A stretch of 26,158 nucleotides of DNA from positions 1 to 26,158 of the IMG/VR virus record IMGVR_UViG_3300042346_000474, one strand, 5' to 3'. Below, piece after piece: positions 7,934 through 15,619 of this stretch. This DNA comes from a virus. The position numbers were made by a program, and so were the translations under genes. The stretch's first letter is position 1. Every line of letters begins with the position of its first letter. The notes under the pieces are model-generated. The model ran no database searches. It was not told the origin of the DNA and worked only from the letters and a program-made list of their open reading frames with translations.

Positions 7934-8932
7934 CTAACGACCGAGTTTCAACTCGATGAGCGACGCCAAATCATCCTTTGAACCAGTCTTAAGGAACCGA
8001 CTCTCCACTTCCGAAACATTCTTAGTGTTGGAATGCATACTCGGGCTAGCAGAGGGGCGACTGGGCTGAATAGGAGCACGACGAGGCTGGGACGCGGAAC
8101 TAACTACCTTCTTCGCCTGACGCGCTTGCATACCGTAGACGAAGTCTCCGATAACAAGTTTATAGTCAGGGAACTCAGTGAGTTCTGGGAAGTTCTTCAG
8201 GAGTGCAACTGCCGTTTGGTACTCCTTAGTATCCTTTTTCTTCCACCACGGATATTCATTCTCCGCGACTGGGTCGAAGCGCCTACGAGCGTTGAGGAAC
8301 TGAACTTGCTCGGGAATGTTGGTTTCAAGGTCTTTCATGGCCTGAACCTTCATTCGACGAACTTCCGATTCCTCGACATGCACAGTAGTGCCGTCAGCCT
8401 TTGCAACCTCACCGCCGTACGGATTCTCTTCGCACCAGTCGCGAACCTGACGAGCCTGTTCGATGGCCTTTTGAAGGGCGGCGTCGTCAGTCAGCGTTCT
8501 GAACGGATTTTTCGTACGCGGAGAAGCGGGGATGGCTTCCTGCTTGTTTCGCGCTTCCTCAAGTTCCTTGCGAAGTTTATCGGCTTCCGCTTCGGCCTCA
8601 CGGCGCTTGGCGGTAATCTTGTCGATTCGCTTCTGGATATGCTTGGGGATACCTTCTTCCTGTTCCGAATCATCCTCGCGGCTACCTGCCACGTTCTCGG
8701 ACGAATCATTGTCAATGCCACGGCCCAGAATGGACGCCTCGGCTAGAGGGTCGTCGATTTGGTATCCTTGGTCTTCCGCCGTCTTGTTCTCGGACTCGGC
8801 GGCGTCCGTCTGTGGCGAACTGGACAGCACAGAGGAGTCTAGTAGAGAGGCAAGCCCCTCCACGTCCAGAGCGCCAGTTTCGCTCTGGTTGATTCGAGGG
8901 CTTTCACCCTTGTTGTCGTTTTCGGTAGTCAT
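7934..8932 (-). CDS. Capsid assembly scaffolding protein (332 aa)
   Basis: Highly charged and low in aromatic residues. The first 110 residues are Asp/Glu/Ser-rich (SSSPQTDAAESENKTAEDQG, GSREDDSEQEEGIPKH), followed by a strong coiled-coil-like helix (KITAKRREAEAEADKLRKEL, continuing EEARNKQEA). The C-terminal part is basic and ends VSEVESRFLKTGSKDDLAS with a short helix. This acid, coiled-coil, basic-tail layout directly upstream of the capsid gene is characteristic of scaffolding proteins, which bind the capsid protein through the C-terminal helix and leave before packaging. I saw no protease motif, so release without cleavage is likelier. Confidence comes from composition and position together. 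Confidence 0.8.
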   Translation of the reverse strand: MTTENDNKGESPRINQSETGALDVEGLASLLDSSVLSSSPQTDAAESENKTAEDQGYQIDDPLAEASILGRGIDNDSSENVAGSREDDSEQEEGIPKHIQKRIDKITAKRREAEAEADKLRKELEEARNKQEAIPASPRTKNPFRTLTDDAALQKAIEQARQVRDWCEENPYGGEVAKADGTTVHVEESEVRRMKVQAMKDLETNIPEQVQFLNARRRFDPVAENEYPWWKKKDTKEYQTAVALLKNFPELTEFPDYKLVIGDFVYGMQARQAKKVVSSASQPRRAPIQPSRPSASPSMHSNTKNVSEVESRFLKTGSKDDLASLIELKLGR

Positions 8933-9064
8933 GCGGTTTAATGTCCAGCAAGCGGACGGTCAGGGTTTAACGCTCCCAGAAGCGAAGAGACTTTTTTGAA
9001 AAAATTACCGCCGCGTCAACAGGGGCTAGCCTGTAGTGCCATTTCGGGCATGCTTTGGTAAGGT
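8933..9064 (-). promoter_or_regulatory. Leader region upstream of scaffold and capsid genes
   Basis: This 132-bp gap precedes the scaffold and capsid genes, whose products are needed in large amounts. On the minus strand it contains TTGACG (9019-9014) and, 10 to 22 bp farther, an AT block with the palindrome TTTTTTGAAAAAA (plus strand 8992-9004) in an otherwise GC-rich sequence. A promoter here is plausible. However, the hexamer at 17-bp spacing is AAAAAG, a poor -10, so the assignment is weak. The palindrome could instead be a protein-binding site. No Rho-independent terminator is evident. Confidence 0.3.
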
Positions 9065-9328
9065 TTACTCAGACTCAGGTATGTTGAACTCTTTTCGGGC
9101 CTGAGCGCGCATTTCCACCAAGTGGTTCTTGATATCAACCATAGCGTCTGCTCTGCCGCATGCGTGAGCGCGTTCGGCATCGCTTTGGTTGCTACGGATA
9201 GCATTGGCTACTTCCAACTCGATGAAAGTGTCCATAATGCGCATCGTGGCGGTCCAAGCCTTGTTTTCGCCTTTGAAGGCTAGGCTTTCTAGGGTTTCCC
9301 GAGTAGCGGTGAAGTTTGGCTTTTCCAT
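9065..9328 (-). CDS. Small helical protein between portal and scaffold genes (87 aa)
   Basis: Starts at ATG 9328, eight bases past the portal stop. The sequence is almost entirely helix-forming: TRETLESLAFKGENKAWTAT, IMDTFIELEVANAIRSN, ADAMVDIKNHLVEMRAQARK, ending FNIPESE. No cysteine pairs, signal peptide or membrane segment is visible. I do not recognise a family. Small helical proteins at this position sometimes assist head assembly, but that is only positional inference. No gene follows for 132 bp. Confidence 0.65.
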   Translation of the reverse strand: MEKPNFTATRETLESLAFKGENKAWTATMRIMDTFIELEVANAIRSNQSDAERAHACGRADAMVDIKNHLVEMRAQARKEFNIPESE

Positions 9329-9336
9329 GGGTCAAA

Positions 9337-11790
9337 TTACATCGGCTGGGGCATGGGGGGAGCCTCGGCGCCTTCGGGAGGCATCTGCTGGGGCGGCTGA
9401 CCGCCTCCCTGCATCTGCTGTTGGACCATGGCGATAGCCTGTTCCTGCGGGACGCCTTGGGAGACCAGTTCTTGGACCATGGCTTCCATCTGCATGCGCA
9501 TATCGCCTCCAGCGACCTGTTGCTGTTGCGCCTGAGCCATCTGCTCCTGCTGGGCCAAGCCTTCTGCGCCAAAGTCTGCCTGAGCCTGAGACTTGCCCTC
9601 TCCTCGGGCCTTCTGGGCCTCTTTGGCCTGTTCGATGAACCCTTTGACCTGTTCGGCAAGGGAAGTTCCTTGGGGAGCCACGCCAGTGCGCCCAGTCTGC
9701 TTGTTCTGCTCCTGCTGGACCGACATGGTGAGGTTCTGGACGTAAGTCTGGAACAACTGCTGGAACAACTGGTCGCCCTGAAGCGCCTGTTGAGCCTTGG
9801 GGTTCTGCTGGAGAATCTGCTGGGCCAGTTGAATCTTGGACTGTGCCGAAGGGTCGGATTCGACAAGTTGCGGGGCGTTGCCAAGCAACATGAGGCCAAT
9901 GTCGGTCTGGACGTCTCGGAACATCTTCTGGGACGCCTGTTCAGAGTCGGTGATGAGGTCCTTGCCGAGGTCAGGGCTGATGGCCTCAATGACCTTCTTG
10001 AGCAACTTGGTTCGGTCAATTACGCCGCCAGAATCCAGAGGAACGGCGAACTTGGTAATAGCGTCCAACTTTTCCATGACGAGGTTCGTGTCGACCTCGC
10101 GGACGTCGAACTTGATGAAGAAGTCAAAACCGCCGTGAATCTCGCTGGCGTTAGACGGAAGGTCCACGCCGCAGATGCGAACCTTCTCCTGCGGGGTCAG
10201 GTACTGAAGAGCCAACGCGAACACCTGCTGATAGATTTCAGTCCAGCAAGACAGCCAAGAATTGACCAGCGTCTGCTGGAGCAACTGGGAGCGAACGTCT
10301 TCAACGTACTTAGACGTCAGGCCGTAATAAGCCGCATGCTGAGCCTCTACGCGCTCAATCATGCTAAACGCTACCTGAGGATTGCCAGCGGGCGGTTCGA
10401 GGAACGTGTAATCGTCCTTGGAAGTGACAGGCAACTGAACAGCAGGTCCAAGGCGGTTGAGGGCGCCGATGCGCTTGCTTACGCGGAGCGGCGGCAGGGT
10501 TTCAATCGCGGTACGGTCGCGAAGCGAGTCATGCTGGGCCTTGATTTCGTCTTGGTCGGTTCGGCTGACCTCGGGAATGCCTCGGGACTCCATGATAGCG
10601 CGCCGAATCCATTCGCGGCGGAAACCGACAAACGGATACTTGCCGTGGTAGTAGTCTAGAATCTCATGTTTTCCGTAGGAATTGTTTCCGACCTGCGGTG
10701 AAAACACAGTGTAGTAAATGGCTGGGATGCCCTCGTCGTTAATCTGGCGGGCATAGGAATACACGATTTCAATCATGTTGCGGCCGCGCCACACGTTCGT
10801 CGTGAGGACGTTGGTAACAGGCGTCAGGCTAGGGTCATTGTACATCGACGCTTTGCCGATGCTGGCACAAGCCTGTTCAATGAAGTCGCTGGACCAGCCG
10901 TCCGTATGTTCCATGGCCCTGACTTCAACCTCGGTCAGGAAAGTTCGGCGGAAAATTACGCGCGCTCGGTTAAGGTCAGTGGTTTCCTGAGGGAACGTAA
11001 CCTCGTCGTAAGGCTTGAGGGCGGTGACGCAGGGTGCGTTGCTGAAGACGTAAGGCTCTTCAATCTCCGCCGCGCCTTCTTCTCGGAGTTGTCGGACCAT
11101 CTTCTTGCAGTCGCTGACCTTGGCGTTGTTCATTACGGCGGAAAGCATCTGGGCAAGGTAATCGTCGTTTTCCGCGTCCATGATGAGTTCAGGCAGTTTG
11201 CTGAGGACGCCTTCGGGGTCCTGCTCGGCCTGAAGTTCGGAAATGGCCGTCAGGTCATCCATGGTGACCTTCTGGCGGCGCAAAGCCGTCTGCTGGTCCC
11301 AAGTGACGTGGAAAACAGTCCAGCCGTACTGAAGGGCGTACTGGGCGGCAAGGTAAGCCTCCTGATACATTTCGCGGCTCTGGCGGCTTTCAAGGAGCCA
11401 GCGCATGAGGTTGCCAGCCGAGGAAGCGTTCGCGGCATCTTCCGAGGTCACGCCGCTGACGCGCAAGACACTGCGCTGGAAAGCGGTAATAAGAAGGGAC
11501 GTCAGGTCATTGATAGTTCGGTCAACGAGGCGGACGCGGACGTCTGAGGCGCCTTCCCACGGCATGGCAGGGTTGCCGTTGCCGCGCGGGTCGCTGTGCT
11601 TTTTTCCGTCGTCGGTCTGCCCAGCCCATCGGCAGAACCGAATATCGTCCATGGCCGCGAGGCGGTCGAGCGACGAGCCGTTGTACAGGCTGTCGTTAAA
11701 CTCGCGGATAAGGTTATCGACGTCAGGCTTCTTGGAAGCCTGAGCGGTGGCGTCAACCGTGCGACTGCCCTTGGGGTATAGAGGTTTCAT
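9337..11790 (-). CDS. Portal protein, long podoviral type (817 aa)
   Basis: The start is ATG 11790, which lies inside the end of the preceding small HTH gene (38-bp overlap). The N-terminus shows a typical portal opening: a helix (DVDNLIREFNDSLYNG), RFCRWAGQTDDGKKHS, then WEGASDVRVRLVDRTINDL. Further portal-like features are LAAQYALQYGWTVFHVTWDQ, a strand-rich middle with the aromatic clip/stem area (YYTVFSPQ, HGKYPFVGFRREW), and SRTDQDEIKAQHDSLRDRT. The C-terminal 170 residues are extremely Gln/Ala/Met-rich, and the last 50 are Gln/Pro/Gly/Met-rich, like the barrel tails of long podoviral portals. The length exceeds P22 gp1 (725 aa). It makes the dodecameric DNA channel at one capsid vertex, docking terminase and then adaptor. 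Confidence 0.85.
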   Translation of the reverse strand: MKPLYPKGSRTVDATAQASKKPDVDNLIREFNDSLYNGSSLDRLAAMDDIRFCRWAGQTDDGKKHSDPRGNGNPAMPWEGASDVRVRLVDRTINDLTSLLITAFQRSVLRVSGVTSEDAANASSAGNLMRWLLESRQSREMYQEAYLAAQYALQYGWTVFHVTWDQQTALRRQKVTMDDLTAISELQAEQDPEGVLSKLPELIMDAENDDYLAQMLSAVMNNAKVSDCKKMVRQLREEGAAEIEEPYVFSNAPCVTALKPYDEVTFPQETTDLNRARVIFRRTFLTEVEVRAMEHTDGWSSDFIEQACASIGKASMYNDPSLTPVTNVLTTNVWRGRNMIEIVYSYARQINDEGIPAIYYTVFSPQVGNNSYGKHEILDYYHGKYPFVGFRREWIRRAIMESRGIPEVSRTDQDEIKAQHDSLRDRTAIETLPPLRVSKRIGALNRLGPAVQLPVTSKDDYTFLEPPAGNPQVAFSMIERVEAQHAAYYGLTSKYVEDVRSQLLQQTLVNSWLSCWTEIYQQVFALALQYLTPQEKVRICGVDLPSNASEIHGGFDFFIKFDVREVDTNLVMEKLDAITKFAVPLDSGGVIDRTKLLKKVIEAISPDLGKDLITDSEQASQKMFRDVQTDIGLMLLGNAPQLVESDPSAQSKIQLAQQILQQNPKAQQALQGDQLFQQLFQTYVQNLTMSVQQEQNKQTGRTGVAPQGTSLAEQVKGFIEQAKEAQKARGEGKSQAQADFGAEGLAQQEQMAQAQQQQVAGGDMRMQMEAMVQELVSQGVPQEQAIAMVQQQMQGGGQPPQQMPPEGAEAPPMPQPM

Positions 11791-11953
11791 TTAGTTTGAT
11801 GTGTTGAATAAGTTCGTCTCGGTAAAATCGGTGATGGCCACCCTTGGTGACATACGTACGGAGGGTGCCGTCCTTGCGAAGCCTGTCGAGGTATCTTACG
11901 GACAGGCCAGTGAGTTGGGACGCGGCTTTGCGCGATAGGAGGGGGGGTGTCAT
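11753..11953 (-). CDS. MerR/excisionase-type helix-turn-helix protein (66 aa)
   Basis: ATG 11953 lies one base past the large-terminase stop. Residues 5 to 52 form a complete HTH_17-type domain: LLSRKAASQLTGLSVRYLDR (helix-turn-helix), then LRKDGTLRTYVTKGGHHRF (wing) and YRDELIQHI. The pattern 'AA..LG.S...L.R....G.L......GGHRRF' is that of excisionase and MerR DNA-binding domains. The 3' end overlaps the portal start by 38 bp, in another frame. No integrase is in the window, so excisionase activity is unlikely to be its job. It could regulate the late operon or, being small and DNA-binding next to terminase, recognise packaging DNA; that last idea is speculation. Confidence 0.75.
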   Translation of the reverse strand: MTPPLLSRKAASQLTGLSVRYLDRLRKDGTLRTYVTKGGHHRFYRDELIQHIKLNETSIPQGQSHG

Positions 11954-11954
11954 G

Positions 11955-13556
11955 CTAGTAGGAAAATGGGTCCGTGCCTTTGTAGGTTCGCTCGTCTTCG
12001 TATTCTGGATTCATGACCGCTAGATAGCGCAAGCAGTCGATAGGGTCCTTCGAGCACCCCTTTTGGCCGTCGCGGCCAGTCCACTCGCGGAGGCAGTAAA
12101 TCAGGTTCTGGCACTTGTCAGAGATGTACACGCGCGGCTGGTTCACACTGCTAATCGGCTCATTGGGGTCGTAGGCCAGCCAGTCGTTAATCATGCCTAC
12201 GCCCTCCTCAATCACGATGCCGCTGGCTGGAACGAGGAACATAGGGTCGTCCCCGCTGGAAAACAGGTCGATGACGCTGGTGCCGTGGTCCATTCCTGCC
12301 GCCTGTGCCGCCCCAGCGCGCGGGTCGACGTAGCGCTCGATGATTGTCTCCTTACCCTCGAGGGAGCGTATCAAGTGTTTATAGTCCGTCAGCCCTCGGC
12401 CAGAGTTCATGGTCTGGGCTGGCCCCATCTTGCCGTCTGGCTTCTCTGAGGCCAAAGCCCACTCTCCGACGGTCATGTCTGGCCATTCCCTGTAAACGTA
12501 GCGCGTACCGTCTTCTGTGATGCGCATCCACAGCATAAACCAGTTTCTGGCGCCAGCAGGGTCACACGCGAAGTAGTTGACGCCCTCCGCAGGGACTTTG
12601 TCGCTGGGGATGACGTGTATGTCGTTGAAACGTGGGAATTGGTTGCCTTGGAGTGATTCAGCCCACCCATAGGCTCGAATCTTCACCTCATACTGGGTTC
12701 TGCCGCTCAGGCTCTTCGCCAGTTGGTCAAATGGGTTGTAGGGGTTGAACTCGGAGAAGAACCACATGGCTATCGCACCCTTGCGGACGCATTTGGCGAT
12801 ATACGGCATCTGGCCGCTCGGGCAGTTAGTGACGTTGCGCGAATTGTCCAAAAGTCGCGCGGGCTTGGATTCAATGATGCGGGAACCAGCCAAATAGTCC
12901 TTAACGACGTTAGTATAGCCTGTGATAGGCGTAAAAGTGACGAGCAACTTACCTTTTCGCGTGATATTGCGGAAGCGGAGCGTCTCTACCCAGTCAAGAG
13001 GCACAAGTTCGTCGCACCAGATGAAATCTGTCTCGCCGCCCTCGATAACGGTGCGGTCCTGAGCATAATTCATGAAAAAACACTGGCTTCCGTTCGGCAA
13101 AACGAAGGAGTTCTCCGAAAATCCGTTCTTTTGCGTGTACGAGATGTTCGTAACGCGCGTTTTTTTCACCTGCTTCAGTTCCGCGGGCAAATATTTCCAA
13201 ACAATGCTCTGTTGCATCTGAATGGACGACTGGGAAGTCGTGTGAAGGCACCAAACACGGCTGTTTGGCTTGTTTACGAGCGTGTACACGACCCGCTTTG
13301 CCGCGTATTCGGTCTTTCCCGCGCGGTTGCCCCCGCTTAGGAGCATTTCGTCGTTCTCGTTCAACAGCCTATCGGCGTCTTTCCAATAGAAAGGCTCGTA
13401 CCCATGGCGGTATGGGTCCGATTTCTCCGCTTCAATCTTATCCTCCCGCAGTTGCAGGAGGTTTAACACATACTCCTCACCATGCTTGCCTACCAATTCG
13501 CGGATTTTGTCCGCGCTAGGTGCAACAAGTACAGGGTGAGGAGTAAGGTTAAGCAC
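11955..13556 (-). CDS. terL: Terminase large subunit (533 aa)
   Basis: Packaging motor and headful or cos nuclease. Walker A is GGNRAGKT (residues 75-82). Walker B with catalytic Glu is DFIWCDE (177-183). The coupling motif is LVTFTPITG (205-213). The RNase H-like nuclease domain follows, with acidic residues visible in FACDPAGARN (D332), RYVDPRAG (D411) and CSKDPIDCLRYL (D504). All expected motifs are intact. The start is GTG at 13556, overlapping the upstream stop by 8 bp; the next in-frame Met (residue 71) is just before Walker A and too late. The protein ends at TAG 11957-11955, one base before the HTH gene. It hydrolyses ATP to pump DNA into the prohead through the portal encoded just downstream. 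Confidence 0.93.
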   Translation of the reverse strand: MLNLTPHPVLVAPSADKIRELVGKHGEEYVLNLLQLREDKIEAEKSDPYRHGYEPFYWKDADRLLNENDEMLLSGGNRAGKTEYAAKRVVYTLVNKPNSRVWCLHTTSQSSIQMQQSIVWKYLPAELKQVKKTRVTNISYTQKNGFSENSFVLPNGSQCFFMNYAQDRTVIEGGETDFIWCDELVPLDWVETLRFRNITRKGKLLVTFTPITGYTNVVKDYLAGSRIIESKPARLLDNSRNVTNCPSGQMPYIAKCVRKGAIAMWFFSEFNPYNPFDQLAKSLSGRTQYEVKIRAYGWAESLQGNQFPRFNDIHVIPSDKVPAEGVNYFACDPAGARNWFMLWMRITEDGTRYVYREWPDMTVGEWALASEKPDGKMGPAQTMNSGRGLTDYKHLIRSLEGKETIIERYVDPRAGAAQAAGMDHGTSVIDLFSSGDDPMFLVPASGIVIEEGVGMINDWLAYDPNEPISSVNQPRVYISDKCQNLIYCLREWTGRDGQKGCSKDPIDCLRYLAVMNPEYEDERTYKGTDPFSY

Positions 13557-13740
13557 CTTTAGAACGACGGTATTTCTTACTGTAGTTCCTATGGTACTCT
13601 TTGTTGCTCGGCAAAGAAGCAGACGACTTCAAGGTCGGGGTCTTCTTCCGCATCTGGAACTTAATCGCAGAGTCGTAATAGGACTTAACCTTTGCGTAAC
13701 GCCGCGTGGCGTTTCGGCTGGAGTTCCTTGCCTCGAACAT
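13549..13740 (-). CDS. Small basic protein upstream of terminase (63 aa)
   Basis: ATG 13740 overlaps the previous stop (TAATG) and the gene runs 8 bp into the terminase start. The product is strongly basic (RNSSRNATRRYAKVKSYYDS, KFQMRKKTPTLK, HRNYSKKYRRSKGA), with many Lys, Arg and Tyr and few acidic residues. This suggests nucleic-acid contact. No family is recognised. The position directly before terL would suit a small-terminase-like or packaging accessory, but the sequence is too short and featureless to say so. Tight coupling on both sides supports it being a real gene. Confidence 0.62.
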   Translation of the reverse strand: MFEARNSSRNATRRYAKVKSYYDSAIKFQMRKKTPTLKSSASLPSNKEYHRNYSKKYRRSKGA

Positions 13741-13913
13741 TAGTCCTTTTTCTCGTTCTTGATGACGTCAGACCACTTGGTCATGTAGTTCTTGTAGTCA
13801 TCAACCTTATCCATGGCGCGGAGCGCCTTGGTCTTGTTGTTGCGGACGACGAAGAACGTACCAGCGGCACCGACAGCGACACCGACGAGGAAGGAAAAGA
13901 CGACGGTTAGCAT
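13740..13913 (-). CDS. Small single-span membrane protein (57 aa)
   Basis: The frame from ATG 13913 to TAA at 13740 encodes MLTVVFSFLVGVAVGAAG..., a clean hydrophobic segment at residues 2-23. A basic stretch (RNNKTKALRAM) and a charged, probably cytoplasmic tail (DYKNYMTKWSDVIKNEKKD) follow. Its TAA overlaps the next ATG (TAATG). It is not a signal-peptide protein, because no mature domain follows. A one-span protein of this size just upstream of terminase could be a holin, antiholin or i-spanin. Class III holins are single-span with a charged tail, but so are many other phage proteins. The lysozyme of this phage lies 10 kb away in the early region. Confidence 0.65.
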   Translation of the reverse strand: MLTVVFSFLVGVAVGAAGTFFVVRNNKTKALRAMDKVDDYKNYMTKWSDVIKNEKKD

Positions 13914-13975
13914 CGCTTACCTCCTCGAACAGGCTTGTTCATCTTGGACTTTTTGGGCTTTTTGTTTTTACTCAT
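13907..13975 (-). CDS. Very short, highly basic ORF (22 aa)
   Basis: ATG 13975 sits inside the last codons of the Gp88-like gene (8-bp overlap), and its TAA overlaps the start of the membrane-protein gene by 7 bp. The peptide MSKNKKPKKSKMNKPVRGGK ends in Arg-Cys. It holds ten Lys/Arg residues and no acidic residue. The overlap on both sides matches the way other genes of this operon are chained, which is the main argument for it. It may only be a coupling cistron that carries ribosomes from one gene to the next. There is no homology I recognise. Confidence 0.38.
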   Translation of the reverse strand: MSKNKKPKKSKMNKPVRGGKRC

Positions 13976-14615
13976 TGGGGGGAAGTTTATTGCGCTTGGA
14001 GTTCTCGACTAAGGCAAACGAGCCGCCTCGGCGCATGGCATGGAAATCGTTCATATCGACAGGAAGACCTCGGGATGCGGCCTCTTCCTCGGACTGTACC
14101 ACCATGGCAAACCGCAGGTTGTGCTGTTCGATAAGAAAATCGCTACGACCGCCGTACGAAGCGGTCATGGCTAGGTTGACTGGTATTTCGTTCTTACGTG
14201 CCACCCAGAAAGGCAGGGACTTGGTAAACGCCCAGAACTGAACGGTCGGTCGCTTTCGGCAGACCTCGAGCCAAGCGTCAAAATAGTTCTGGCTAAAGAA
14301 GTCACCGCCTCCATGGATACGAACATGCGTCGCTTTATTCGGGAGTGCTTCGAGCAACATCCGTACAATTTCTCCATGGTTAAGGTGCTTGAGACTATCA
14401 AAGTTATCCCACACCTGCTTGCGCACGGCTGGGTAGCGCTCAACGGTAGCGGAGTAGCATCGGAATACTTGGTCCTTACCGTTTACAATTTTGCCAGTCT
14501 CACGGTCGGCAAATGCTTGGCATTCCTTGGCCTGAGGGCAGGACCATCCGCTGGGCAGGTTGAATGACCATGTACCTTTGGGCAGGTAAGAGTTACCTTT
14601 GGTAAACTTAATCAT
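13968..14615 (-). CDS. Gp88-like phage protein (215 aa)
   Basis: I chose ATG 14615 (MIKFTKGNSYLPKGTWSFNL) because it overlaps the upstream stop as TGATG; a longer frame to 14660 only reads into that gene. The N-terminal 'LPSGWSCPQAKECQAF' followed by 'VFRCYSATVERYPAVR' matches the start of the protein group named after mycobacteriophage gene product 88. The middle shows VRIHGGGDFFSQNYFDAW and VQFWAFTKSLPFW, which in that group form a conserved core with His, Gly and Asp. C42 and C48 (CPQAKEC), C69 and other Cys could bind metal. The biochemical role of the group is not established as far as I know. Here the gene opens the packaging operon. Confidence 0.7.
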   Translation of the reverse strand: MIKFTKGNSYLPKGTWSFNLPSGWSCPQAKECQAFADRETGKIVNGKDQVFRCYSATVERYPAVRKQVWDNFDSLKHLNHGEIVRMLLEALPNKATHVRIHGGGDFFSQNYFDAWLEVCRKRPTVQFWAFTKSLPFWVARKNEIPVNLAMTASYGGRSDFLIEQHNLRFAMVVQSEEEAASRGLPVDMNDFHAMRRGGSFALVENSKRNKLPPNE

Positions 14616-15073
14616 CAGAACTTCCCCCTGTAGCGCGGGTTGCGCATGGGTATCCACCACTTGGTGTACGAGCCGCCTGTGCGGGCTTCACACTTCATAC
14701 CCTTCATCCATTTGGACGAATCCTTCACCCTCATAATCACCTTCTCGCCCCCTTCGGCAAGAGCCTCGACGAGGTAGGGATTGCGGGGCAACACCCGAAT
14801 GACAGTGAGGGTGCGAATCTCGGCGCCGTCAGGCGCCGACGCGATTTTTTTTGGGGCCACTTCTTCGGTTTTCAGGCCGAGGTGAGCGGAAATCTTGGCC
14901 ACCCCAGAGGGGCGGAGCCACATCGGGCGCATGGGTTCGGGCTTGCTACCCTCCTCCCGAAAGTAGTCTTCGGCGTCGAGCACCTGCTTGCGCAGGTCGG
15001 ACAGCGCCTTGCGTTGCATGCCCAGTTGCTTGGCCACGTCAGCCTCGCGTACAGGCGCATCGGGTAGTTCCAT
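14615..15073 (-). CDS. Putative DNA-binding protein at the head of the packaging operon (152 aa)
   Basis: First gene after the non-coding switch region; ATG 15073 is preceded by TTAGTTAGGTCC and no Shine-Dalgarno. Residues 1 to 35 look like a helix-turn-helix (VREADVAKQLGMQRKALSDL, then RKQVLDAEDYF). A Pro/Ala linker follows. The C-terminal part (about 88-152) contains LTVIRVLPRNPYLVEALAE, KVIMRVKDSSKWMKGM and WWIPMRNPRYRGKF, a small beta domain with conserved Asn-Pro and Pro-Arg turns that I have seen in phage proteins without a named role. A late-operon regulator or small-terminase function would fit its place, but nothing proves either. Confidence 0.72.
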   Translation of the reverse strand: MELPDAPVREADVAKQLGMQRKALSDLRKQVLDAEDYFREEGSKPEPMRPMWLRPSGVAKISAHLGLKTEEVAPKKIASAPDGAEIRTLTVIRVLPRNPYLVEALAEGGEKVIMRVKDSSKWMKGMKCEARTGGSYTKWWIPMRNPRYRGKF

Positions 15074-15095
15074 GGACCTAACTAAATGGGGCTAG

Positions 15096-15411
15096 TATGA
15101 CACACTGCAAGCCTCCTTTTGCCAAATTATTTCTTCTGGTTGAATGCGTAGGGGTAACCGCGGGCGATTGCTCATCAGACCCCCCCCACCCCCTATGACA
15201 CTTATGACGTAGGTGGCTATGACAGGCGCCTATGACACTAGGGGCTATGACAGTGTATGACACTGATGGCTGGCAGGGCTATGACACTGGTATGACAATC
15301 GTAACTGTCGTAACCGTATGACACTGGCATGGTTCGGGCGCAGGGGCCTAGGAGGGCCTAGGAGGCGGGCTTGGGCTAGGGGCTAGGCACTGAGCCGTGC
15401 ATGCTATGACA
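15096..15411 (+). repeat. Eleven copies of TATGACA/TATGACG (iteron-like cluster)
   Basis: The heptamer begins at 15096, 15194, 15203 (TATGACG), 15218, 15231, 15246, 15256, 15280, 15291, 15317 and 15405, all on the plus strand. Many extend to TATGACACT. Eight lie within 104 bp, with start-to-start spacings of 9, 15, 13, 15, 10, 24 and 11, then 26 to the ninth. A given 7-mer is expected about once in 16 kb per strand. The same TATGACACT appears on the minus strand upstream of three early promoters (plus-strand AGTGTCATA at 16595, 17769 and 19658). It is likely a recognition site for a phage-encoded protein. Confidence 0.75.
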
Positions 15412-15599
15412 ATGGCCTTGTAGGGGCCTCAGCGCTATTCTTTTGGGGTATTGCCACTGTGGTCTGGGGCATCCGAAGGATGGGTGGGCTAGGTAGGGCT
15501 AGGCTGGTGCTAGGCGGGCCTGAGGCTGGCGCACGTGGCGCAGGGCCGAGCAGGGCGGCTGAGGGGCCTAGGAGGCGCTACAGGGGCTTGGGATAGGTT

Positions 15600-15619
15600 G
15601 GGGGTGGGTGAGGGCTGGG
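15600..15619 (+). other. G-quadruplex-type motif
   Basis: Four runs of three or more G separated by 1, 3 and 2 nt: GGGGGTGGGTGAGGGCTGGG. A further GGGG lies at 15624-15627. This fits the canonical four-tract pattern with short loops. It is on the strand opposite to the coding strand. Surrounding sequence is also G-rich, so the motif could partly be a by-product of strand composition. It may pause replication or transcription in the switch region. Confidence 0.5.

Noticed and set aside
9316-10659. 447-aa plus-strand ORF opposite the portal gene
   Set aside because: Leu/Gly/Arg-rich shadow of the Gln-rich portal C-terminus; no domain or start signal.
15078-15263. 61-aa minus ORF in the repeat cluster
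   Set aside because: It is made largely of the TATGACA repeats and a C-run. No coding pattern or coupling to neighbours.
15181-15411. CRISPR-like array
   Set aside because: Repeats are 7 to 9 bp and spacing varies from 9 to 88 bp (mostly under 30). No repeat of 20 bp or more and no cas genes.
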